Shown here piece after piece: positions 1 through 5,243 of a stretch of DNA of 19,546 nucleotides. Each line of letters starts with the position of its first letter. Position 1 is the stretch's first letter. Position numbers and translations under genes: made by a program. The stretch covers positions 1-19,546 of the forward strand of contig JBMFKS010000056.1 in assembly GCA_049972045.1 (NCBI GenBank). Reading direction: 5' to 3'. Under the pieces are notes generated by a model. That model was given only the letters and a program-made list of their open reading frames with translations. It was not told the origin of the DNA and searched no databases. Source of the stretch: SpSt-77 sp049972045. GTDB lineage: Bacteria; Chloroflexota; Anaerolineae; B4-G1; DUEL01.

Positions 1-37
1 ATTGCAACTCCTTTCCCGGATGAGACCGTCCAGAAGC

Positions 38-75
38 AAAAAGCGGCCCCGCCGGGATTGGACGGGAGCCGCTTT
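38..75 (-). terminator. Intrinsic terminator, minus strand
   Basis: Read on the minus strand, AAAGCGGC (75-68) pairs with GCCGCTTT (47-40). An inner CCCG/CGGG pairing extends the stem, and a run of five T (42-38) follows. It would stop transcripts coming from the rnpB side, about 380 nt beyond the mature RNase P 3' end. The plus-strand reading lacks a T-run, so this orientation is preferred. Confidence 0.6.
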
Positions 76-126
76 CCGTGGACACTGCAGGTGCCCTCCG
101 CGCCGTCCTTACCGGCGTGGGAACGG

Positions 127-170
127 GCCCCCGATGGGTGCTTGCTCACCACCGGGGGCATTTTTGTTTG
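127..170 (+). terminator. Intrinsic terminator, plus strand
   Basis: GCCCCCG (127-133) pairs perfectly with CGGGGGC (153-159). The inner TGG-TG/CACCA pairing continues the stem with one bulged G around a small loop. The stem is followed by ATTTTTGTTT (160-169). This is a classical rho-independent terminator for plus-strand transcription entering from the left edge. It probably serves a gene that ends before this window. Confidence 0.72.
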
Positions 171-450
171 GAAAGGGCAACCATTTACGATTATATCCCA
201 CTGCCCGATTTGTCCAGTTTCGCGGCGGCGAAAGGATGCGCGATTTTCCCGACGGGGCACGCCGGAGAGCCCGGAGTCCGCCCGCCACCCGCACCGGTGT
301 GAAACAGACCGGGTGATGGGCAAGATGGGCGGGCGCAGTTGCTGGGGAAGGTCAAGCACATCCCCAGGAGTGGCGGTGGCGTAAAGAGAACCTTTATGGG
401 GACTGGGGGAGGCCGCAGCCAGTCACGGGGGCAATGGCCTGTTTCAAGGA

Positions 451-852
451 GGCTCCAGGCCGGCCGATAAGCCGGGTTCTGTCGTGGGCGGTCATCTCTC
501 TGGGACGGCGGTTGCCCGCCGCCTCAAGCGGCCCACCCGGGGCTCGGACGGGACGGGCCGCCCCGTGTGGGGGCAGGGACAAGCCCTGCCCCCACGTCGC
601 CCCTGCTTGGCCTTGCTCCCGGTGGGGGTTGCCTGGCCGCCCGGGTCACCCCGGACGCCGGTGGTCTCTTACACCGCCTTTTCACCCTTGCCCGCAGCGC
701 CTGGCGAAGAGGCGCCCGCTGGCGGTCTGTTTCTGTGGCCCTATCCGTCGGGTTACCCCGCCTGGGTGTTACCCAGCACCGTGCCCTCTGGAGCCCGGAC
801 TTTCCTCACCCCGCGCCCGGCGCGGAGCGCGACCGCCTGGCCGACCTGGAGC
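451..852 (-). ncRNA. rnpB: RNase P RNA (bacterial type A-like)
   Basis: Catalytic RNA of ribonuclease P, which removes 5' leaders from pre-tRNA. The minus strand carries the universally conserved blocks in order. GAGGAAAGUCCGGGCUC is at 807-791, followed by the CACGGUGCUGGGUAACACCCAGG block (783-761) and the GGGCCACAGAAA block near 743-732. AGAGAGAUGACCGCC lies at 501-487 and ACAGAACCCGGCUUA at 483-469. The ends are set by a long P1 helix: GCUCCAGGUCGG at the 5' end (from 852) pairs with the CCGGCCUGGAGC tail ending near 452. About 400 nt is normal for this RNA. Exact ends are uncertain by a few bases. No protein reading of this stretch is credible. Confidence 0.96.
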
Positions 853-858
853 AATTTC

Positions 859-887
859 ATCTTAACATACTCCCCAGCCCCTGTCAA
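859..887 (-). promoter_or_regulatory. Sigma-70-type promoter of rnpB
   Basis: On the minus strand, TTGACA (887-882) is a perfect -35. It is followed by a 17-bp spacer and TAAGAT (864-859) as the -10. The expected start, about 6-7 nt downstream, is G at 852, which is exactly the first base of the P1 helix of RNase P RNA. Spacing and the match to the RNA 5' end make this a strong call. Confidence 0.9.
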
Positions 888-966
888 GCAGAAGAGGGGC
901 GGCGGCGGCCGGAGGCTGCCGCCGCAAAATCCCGGACTTTGGCTTTTTGCCTGCTGCTCCCCTGCA

Positions 967-991
967 GGTAGGTCGGATTGCCAATCCGACC
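967..991. repeat. REP-like palindrome with GTAG head
   Basis: Positions 971-991 are a perfect 21-bp palindrome: 10-bp arms GGTCGGATTG and CAATCCGACC around one central base. GTAG (967-970) directly precedes it. A GTAG tetranucleotide at the foot of a hairpin is the hallmark of REP elements mobilised by RAYT transposases (established knowledge). No second copy and no transposase occur in the window, so family membership is inferred from shape alone. Confidence 0.5.
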
Positions 992-993
992 CA

Positions 994-1039
994 AAAAACT
1001 CCTGCTTTTTGCTCCTTTGGAGCAAGTTTTGGAGTTTTT
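994..1039. terminator. Long bidirectional hairpin, terminator-like
   Basis: AAAAACTCC (994-1002) pairs with GGAGTTTTT (1031-1039). Inside, TTGCTCC (1009-1015) pairs with GGAGCAA (1019-1025) around TTT. Both strands end the stem in a T-run, so it could stop transcripts in either direction. No adjacent gene ends here, so it may act as an insulator between rnpB and the divergent promoter at 1143. Confidence 0.45.
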
Positions 1040-1065
1040 CTCGCCGCCGCCCCGAAAAAGATCGC

Positions 1066-1086
1066 CTTATCGGCTGGCCTGGAGCC
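1066..1086 (+). repeat. Inverted near-copy of the RNase P 3' P1 arm
   Basis: This 21-bp stretch matches the reverse complement of 451-471, the 3' tail of rnpB, at 20 of 21 positions (CGGCTGG here against CGGCCGG there). Similarity fades within about five bases on either side. On the plus strand it therefore has the same sense as the RNase P RNA tail. Its role is unknown. It may be a fragment left by a local rearrangement. Confidence 0.5.
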
Positions 1087-1142
1087 CCCTTCACCCTATG
1101 TTACAGCTCAGTTACGGAAGCATGATGGTTACATTTTTACTA

Positions 1143-1171
1143 TTGACTCCCCATTTGGGGGTTGGTATAAT
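1143..1171 (+). promoter_or_regulatory. Strong promoter of the glycan gene cluster
   Basis: TTGACT (1143-1148), a 17-bp spacer and a perfect TATAAT (1166-1171) with an extended -10 TGG (1163-1165) define a sigma-70-type promoter. Transcription should start near 1178. The spacer contains the palindrome CCCCATTTGGGG (1149-1160), a possible operator. The resulting RNA would have a leader of about 270 nt before the first gene at 1451, containing repeat L and a terminator. Confidence 0.85.
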
Positions 1172-1218
1172 CCGAGTTGAATAAAGAAATGCCGGAAGCG
1201 GGTGAAAGCACACCACAC

Positions 1219-1275
1219 ATCGCCCGGACGGTTACGCCCGGGCTCATCATGCGAAGCCCCTCGGGGCGAGCCCCG
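1219..1275 (-). repeat. 57-bp structured repeat, copy L
   Basis: The minus strand aligns without gaps to plus-strand 13496-13552 at 50 of 57 positions. Read in repeat orientation it contains GGGGC-TC-GCCCC-GA-GGGGC, an invariant TTCGCATGATGAG, and the hairpin CCCGGGC-GTAACC-GTCCGGG. In that last stem the sixth pair is a G-U wobble, where copy R has A-U. The copy lies in the leader of the first gene, antisense to the mRNA. I recognise no known RNA family or transposon end in it. Confidence 0.8.
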
Positions 1276-1293
1276 TCGGCCCCGCCGCGCCAC

Positions 1294-1340
1294 GCCCTCG
1301 GGCCGAGAAGCCCCTCGGGGCCGAGGGCTTCGGGCTTTTT
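1294..1340 (+). terminator. Leader terminator with competing antiterminator (attenuator)
   Basis: GAAGCCCCTCGG (1307-1318) pairs with CCGAGGGCTTC (1321-1331), with one bulged C. GGGC and TTTTT (1336-1340) follow, giving an intrinsic terminator about 160 nt after the predicted start. Alternatively, GCCCTCGG (1294-1301) can pair with CCGAGGGC (1321-1328), taking away the 3' arm. The two folds exclude each other, as in transcription attenuators. The 15-mer GAAGCCCCTCGGGGC at 1307-1321 is an exact direct repeat of 1253-1267 inside copy L. Confidence 0.7.
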
Positions 1341-1416
1341 GAGCCCCCACGGAGGCTTCGCCATGGAGGGCCTGGCGGTTTACCGCCCCAGGTGAGAATG
1401 GCCAAATAAACACAAT

Positions 1417-1425
1417 TGGTATAAG
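1417..1425 (+). promoter_or_regulatory. Possible secondary extended -10 promoter
   Basis: TTGGTATAA recurs here as in the main promoter: TG (1417-1418), one base, then TATAAG (1420-1425). No good -35 lies 17 bp upstream. If active, it would start transcripts near 1432 and bypass the leader terminator. Weak call. Confidence 0.3.
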
Positions 1426-1450
1426 GGATGGGCGGGGAGGAGGATGGAGG

Positions 1451-2359
1451 ATGAGAGTCAGTAACGGGGTAAGGACTGTGGCTATTATACCAGCGTACAA
1501 CGAGGAGCGGTTCATCGGCAGTGTGGTTCTCCAGACCCGCTCGCTGGTGGATAGGGTGATTGTGGTGGATGACGGCTCTACGGATAACACCGCAGAGATT
1601 GCCCGCGCTGGTGGCGCAATGGTTCTCCGTCATGAGCGAAACCAGGGCAAGGGGAAGGCTCTGCGCACTGGCTTGCGGGCAGCGCGCCAACTCTACCCCG
1701 AGGCGGTTGTTCTCTTGGATGGCGATGGTCAGCACTTGCCTTCGGAAATCTCCGCTGTTCTGTCCCCTGTCTTGGCGGGCGAGGCGGATATGGTGGTAGG
1801 TTCACGATATCTGAATGGCCGCTCGCGGGTACCCCTCTCGCGCGTCTGGGGACATAAAGTGTTTAATTTCCTGACTCACCGTACCTCCGGCGTCTACTTG
1901 ACCGATTCTCAGAACGGGTTTCGCGCTTTCTCGGCCCGTGTCCTGGACGCCCTGGACCTTCGCTCCAATGGCTTCTCCGTGGAATCGGAAATGCAACTGC
2001 TGATCCAACAGCAGGGCTGGCGGGTCAAAGAAGTTCCGGTGACCGTCCTCTACGCCGAGAAACCGAAACGGCCCACTCTCCTCCAGGGGCTGATGGTTCT
2101 GGACGGTCTCCTGCGATTGATCGGTCAGCATCGCCCCCTCTTGACCTTCGGCCTGATGGGCCTGCTTTTGCTGATGGCTGGGATGGGGTGGGGGATCTGC
2201 GTGGTAGAAATCTACCGCCGTACCCAGGCCCTGGCCATAGGCTACGCCCTGATCTGCGTGATGCTCATCATCGTCGGTGCCACCTGCATCTCCACCGGTT
2301 TTATCCTGCACTCCCTGCGCGGGTTGATCATGAACCTGCTCCAGAATGCCCATCACTGA
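1451..2359 (+). CDS. GT2 glycosyltransferase, polyprenyl-phosphate type, membrane anchored
   Basis: Likely transfers a sugar from a nucleotide donor to polyprenyl phosphate at the inner face of the membrane, as in the DPM1/ALG5-like branch of GT2. The 302-residue protein opens with the GT-A fold: AIIPAYNEE (11-19), VVDDGSTD (38-45) and the metal-binding DGDGQH (90-95). TDSQNGFRAF (151-160) and the acceptor-side ESEM (178-181) follow. Two C-terminal membrane helices lie near 230-252 and 262-287. The ATG start is preceded by GGAGGAGG (1436-1443) at 7-nt spacing. It is the first gene after the attenuator leader and by eye has lower G+C than its neighbours. The sugar is unknown. Confidence 0.88.
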   Translation: MRVSNGVRTVAIIPAYNEERFIGSVVLQTRSLVDRVIVVDDGSTDNTAEIARAGGAMVLRHERNQGKGKALRTGLRAARQLYPEAVVLLDGDGQHLPSEISAVLSPVLAGEADMVVGSRYLNGRSRVPLSRVWGHKVFNFLTHRTSGVYLTDSQNGFRAFSARVLDALDLRSNGFSVESEMQLLIQQQGWRVKEVPVTVLYAEKPKRPTLLQGLMVLDGLLRLIGQHRPLLTFGLMGLLLLMAGMGWGICVVEIYRRTQALAIGYALICVMLIIVGATCISTGFILHSLRGLIMNLLQNAHH

Positions 2360-2393
2360 CCCCTTCGGGTACCCAACGCAGGGGGAACGGGAC

Positions 2394-2427
2394 GTTTGGG
2401 CGGGCCGTTAGTGTTGCCCGCCCAAAC
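2394..2427 (+). other. Perfect 12-bp inverted repeat between genes 1 and 2
   Basis: GTTTGGGCGGGC (2394-2405) and GCCCGCCCAAAC (2416-2427) are perfectly complementary around a 10-nt loop. No T-run follows, so a simple terminator is unlikely. It sits in the only sizeable gap (84 nt) within the first nine genes, just before the ribosome binding site of the next gene. It may be an mRNA-stabilising or processing stem, or a protein site. Confidence 0.6.
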
Positions 2428-2442
2428 CCTTCCTGGGAGAAT

Positions 2443-3480
2443 ATGCGGGCCAGCGTGATTCTGGTGAACTATAACGGCCGCTCTCACTTGGAGCGCTGTC
2501 TCCCGTCGGTGCTTTCCGCTTTGACCCCCGAGGATGAAGTCCTGATGGTGGATAACGGGTCCACTGACGGCAGCGCCGACTGGGTGACGGAGAGATTCCC
2601 CTCGGTCCGTCTGGTTCGGACCGCGGTGAACCGGGGCTTTGGGGCCGGCTGCAACCTGGGCGCGCGCCACGCGCGGGGAAAGTACCTGGTCTTCCTGAAT
2701 CCCGATACGACCGTGGTGCCGGGGTGGCTGGACGCGCTCCTGATCCCCCTCTCCGACCCCCAGGTTGCTCTGGTCACCCCCTGTATCCTGCGGATGGACG
2801 ACTCCGGCCGGATCAACGCCGCTGGAAACGGGGTTCACCCGACGGGGCTGGCCTTCTGTCGGGGGGCCGGGATGCCGCCGGAGGCCTTCCCGGTTCCAGA
2901 GAACGTGGCGGCCATATCCGGGGCCGCCTTCAGTGTCCGTCGGGAGGTTTGGGATGCCCTGGGAGGGATGGACGAAACCTTTTTTCTCTACGTGGAGGAC
3001 ACCGACCTCTCATGGCGGGCCCAACTTGCGGGATACCGCTGCCTCTACGTGCCAGAGATGGGGGTGTACCACGACTACGACCTGCGCTTCGGGGAGGGGA
3101 AATTCTACTTTCAGGAACGGAACCGCTATCTCCTGCTCCTGAAAAACCTGCGCTGGCGGACCCTTCTGCTCCTCCTGCCCTCCCTCCTCCTGGCGGAGGT
3201 GGTGACCTGGGGGTTCCTGCTGATGTCCTGCCCCCGCCGGTGGAAGGAAAAGATACGGGCCTATCTCTGGGTGGTCCGGCACTGGCGGGACGTCCTCTCC
3301 CGCCGACGGGCGGTACAGGCCCTGCGCCGGACCCCTGACCGGGACCTGCTGGCCCGTTGCACGCCGTACCTGGCCTACGAGCAGACGGGCCGGACCCTCG
3401 CCGCCCGGTGGGCCCATCGCCTGCTGGACCCGGTCTTCTGGCTGCTGGATCGGCTCACGATGCTCCTGGTCCGGTGGTGA
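2443..3480 (+). CDS. GT2 glycosyltransferase, rhamnosyltransferase-like
   Basis: This 345-residue protein belongs to the GT2 branch that includes WbbL-type rhamnosyltransferases, which add sugars to lipid-linked glycans. Visible motifs are VILVNYNG (5-12), MVDNGSTDGS (35-44), NRGFGAGCN (63-71), NPDT (86-89) as the metal-binding motif, and VEDTDLSWR (184-192) with the likely catalytic base. A hydrophobic hairpin at about 238-262 and a basic C-terminal tail probably hold it to the membrane. The ATG at 2443 follows TGGGAGA closely and fits the family N-terminus; the frame is open further upstream, but that part overlaps gene 1. It is paralogous to the GT2 at 13627, and both are followed by a GT4 gene. 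Confidence 0.88.
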   Translation: MRASVILVNYNGRSHLERCLPSVLSALTPEDEVLMVDNGSTDGSADWVTERFPSVRLVRTAVNRGFGAGCNLGARHARGKYLVFLNPDTTVVPGWLDALLIPLSDPQVALVTPCILRMDDSGRINAAGNGVHPTGLAFCRGAGMPPEAFPVPENVAAISGAAFSVRREVWDALGGMDETFFLYVEDTDLSWRAQLAGYRCLYVPEMGVYHDYDLRFGEGKFYFQERNRYLLLLKNLRWRTLLLLLPSLLLAEVVTWGFLLMSCPRRWKEKIRAYLWVVRHWRDVLSRRRAVQALRRTPDRDLLARCTPYLAYEQTGRTLAARWAHRLLDPVFWLLDRLTMLLVRW

Positions 3481-3483
3481 CGC

Positions 3484-4620
3484 ATGCGGATTGCCCACGT
3501 GACCGCTACTTTCCCACCCTATTACGCCGGAACCGGACTGGTCTGCTATCATCAGGCCCAGGGACTGGCCCGCCTGGGCCATTCCGTCACCGTCTTCACC
3601 GCCGCGTCCCCTTCCGGCGGCGAGTCCTTTCCGGAGGGTGTCTCGGTTCGCTGCCTTTCCCCTCTCTTCCGTGTCGGGAACGCGCCCTTTCTCCCCGGGC
3701 TTCTCGGGCTCCGGGACTTTGACATTGTCCACCTCCACTACCCGTTTATTTTTGGGGCGGAGATGGTCTGGCTGGCCTGCTCTACCCGCCGCGTCCCCTA
3801 CGTACTGACCTACCACAACGACCTGATTGGCAACGGGATGCGGAGGTACCTATTTGATGCCTACACAGCCATGACGGCCCCCGTTGTTTTCGCCGGGGCT
3901 CGCCGGTGGCTGGTCGTTTCCTGGGACCACGCCGCGTCGGGCCGCCTGGCGCCCCTCTTCCGCCGCCGCTGGGCCGATGTCGTGGAGATTCCCAACGGGG
4001 TGGACACCGACCTTTTTCACCCGGACGTAGACGGGAGGTCCGTGCGGCGACGGCTGGGGATTCCGGAGCCGGCCCGGGTTCTCCTGTTTGTCGGCGCCCT
4101 GGACCGGGCCCACCACTTCAAGGGGGCAGACTACCTGTTGCGGGCCTTTGCCCGACTGCAGGGCCCGGAGGTCTGGCTGGTCCTGGTGGGGGACGGAGAC
4201 CTGAAACCTTCGCTGGTTGCCCTGGCGGCGCAACTGGGTGTTGGGGAACGGGTGCGGTTTGTGGGGACGGTGCCCCATCGGGAACTGCCGCCGTTCTACG
4301 CCGCGTCGGACCTGGTCGTGTTGCCTTCGTTCCCGCCGGAATCCTTCGGGATGGTCCTGATTGAGGCCATGGCCTGCGGACGCCCCGTCATAGCCCACGA
4401 CATCCCCGGGGTCCGGACCGTTGTCTCCACCGGGAAGGACGGGCTTCTGGTCCGACCGGGGGATATGGACGACCTGGTGGAGAACATGCGGGCGCTTCTG
4501 GGCGATCCCCGGCGGCAGAGCGAAATGGGCCAGCAGGGGCGGGCGAAAGTGGAGAGGCGGTATGCCTGGCCACGGATTATCCCCCGGTTGCTGAAATTGT
4601 ACGAGGAGGTTCTGCGGTGA
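3484..4620 (+). CDS. GT4 family glycosyltransferase
   Basis: A GT-B fold retaining glycosyltransferase of 378 residues, normal for GT4. The N-terminal acceptor domain starts with AHVTATFPPYYAGTG (4-18), including the glycine-rich loop. The donor domain shows IPNGVD (169-174), FVGALDRAHHFKG (202-214), and the E-x7-E signature PESFGMVLIEAMACG (285-299; Glu286 and Glu294) that contacts the nucleotide sugar. The gene begins three bases after the preceding stop and ends overlapping the next start, so it is probably translationally coupled. The ribosome binding site is weak. It is a cytoplasmic or peripheral membrane enzyme. Donor and acceptor cannot be told from sequence. Confidence 0.9.
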   Translation: MRIAHVTATFPPYYAGTGLVCYHQAQGLARLGHSVTVFTAASPSGGESFPEGVSVRCLSPLFRVGNAPFLPGLLGLRDFDIVHLHYPFIFGAEMVWLACSTRRVPYVLTYHNDLIGNGMRRYLFDAYTAMTAPVVFAGARRWLVVSWDHAASGRLAPLFRRRWADVVEIPNGVDTDLFHPDVDGRSVRRRLGIPEPARVLLFVGALDRAHHFKGADYLLRAFARLQGPEVWLVLVGDGDLKPSLVALAAQLGVGERVRFVGTVPHRELPPFYAASDLVVLPSFPPESFGMVLIEAMACGRPVIAHDIPGVRTVVSTGKDGLLVRPGDMDDLVENMRALLGDPRRQSEMGQQGRAKVERRYAWPRIIPRLLKLYEEVLR

Positions 4621-5243
4621 ACCTTGTTTTCGCTGCCCCCACTCCGGGCATCCTGCCGGACCTGCTCCACCAGACTGCCTTCAATCTCTGTGCGGCGCTG
4701 GCGGATTCGTGGGGCGGCCCCGTCCACCTCCGTTCTGCGGACCCGTTCTACGCTGCCGAACTGACCATGCGGCTGGAGAGCCTTTCCCAGCCTGGAAGGG
4801 GCCGGCGTCGCCCGATGCTGCTCTGGGCAGGCCCATCCCTGGCCGACCTGCCGGAGGTCGCGGGCCTTCTGGACGCGTTCCCGCCGGAGAGCGCCGTCCT
4901 GCTTCTCTACCCCCGGCGGCGGGGGAGGGCCTTCGTCTCTCATCCCCCCGTGGCGCCGGATATGCCGCGGGCCGGGGCCGCCGGGGTGGAGAACCGCCCG
5001 CCCGGCTTGAAGGACATCCTCGCCTGGCTGGCTCCTCAAGGGTTTCGGGAGGAGGCCTGGTATGGCATCGGCGGGTCCGAATATCGCTTCTGGAGCCGCC
5101 TGGCGTACCTGATGGAGTGCCTGGGACGCGCGGACCAGGCCGACCGGTTCCGCGCGCGGGCCCGCGCGGTGCTGCTGACAAAGGGCAACGGGGCTGCTTC
5201 CGCCGTCCTAACCCTGATCCTGACTGTCCGGAGGAACGGATGA
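4617..5243 (+). CDS. Uncharacterised protein in the glycan cluster
   Basis: I do not recognise this 208-residue protein. The GTG start at 4617 overlaps the previous stop (GTGA) and has GAGGAGG (4603-4609) 7 nt upstream, so it is surely translated. The N-terminal half resembles a Rossmann-like alternation: LVFAAPTPG (3-11), then MLLWAGPSLADL, then AVLLLYPRRRG. The tail, GFREEAWYGIGG to AVLTLILTVRR, recalls the end of SAM methyltransferase-like proteins. No glycine-rich SAM motif is visible, so no enzyme call is made. There is no signal peptide or membrane helix. Its position between a GT4 and a toroid enzyme suggests a cytoplasmic helper or a degenerate sugar-modifying enzyme. Confidence 0.8.
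   Translation: MNLVFAAPTPGILPDLLHQTAFNLCAALADSWGGPVHLRSADPFYAAELTMRLESLSQPGRGRRRPMLLWAGPSLADLPEVAGLLDAFPPESAVLLLYPRRRGRAFVSHPPVAPDMPRAGAAGVENRPPGLKDILAWLAPQGFREEAWYGIGGSEYRFWSRLAYLMECLGRADQADRFRARARAVLLTKGNGAASAVLTLILTVRRNG

Larger units (their letters stand above)
1..450. other. Non-coding region downstream of rnpB
   Basis: I see no convincing gene here. Open frames are short, lack ribosome binding sites and resemble no family I know. The stretch holds two opposed terminator-type hairpins near its left end (annotated separately) and a GC-rich foldable segment at 279-335. There, CGCCCGCC (279-286) can pair with GGCGGGCG (328-335), and ACCCG (287-291) with CGGGT (310-314). Directly 3' of rnpB on the minus strand is a small GACTGG/CCAGTC stem, without a strong T-run. 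The layout fits a plus-strand gene ending left of the window and converging on rnpB. Confidence 0.6.
888..1142. other. Non-coding region between divergent promoters
   Basis: This lies between the rnpB promoter (minus) and the glycan-cluster promoter (plus). I find no gene. It contains a GC stem (GCGGCGGC 902-909 with GCCGCCGC 918-925), a REP-like palindrome (967-991), a long bidirectional hairpin (994-1039), and a near-copy of the RNase P 3' P1 arm in opposite orientation (1066-1086). The last 25 bases before the plus promoter are AT-rich, possibly an UP-like element. Confidence 0.6.

Noticed and set aside
451..1086. Attachment-site interpretation of the duplicated rnpB tail
   Set aside because: Integrated elements leave direct repeats and an integrase. 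Here the copies are inverted and no integrase lies between them.
434..1125. Open frames of 130-213 codons on both strands across the rnpB region
   Set aside because: They overlie conserved RNase P RNA, lack ribosome binding sites and show Pro/Arg/Gly-rich shadow composition typical of GC-rich non-coding DNA.
1177..1395. 72-codon leader frame with the peptide ARTVTPGLIMRSP, also readable on the minus strand of copy R
   Set aside because: No ribosome binding site. The differences between copies mostly change amino acids but preserve base pairing, so nucleic-acid structure explains the conservation better. A leader peptide is not fully excluded.
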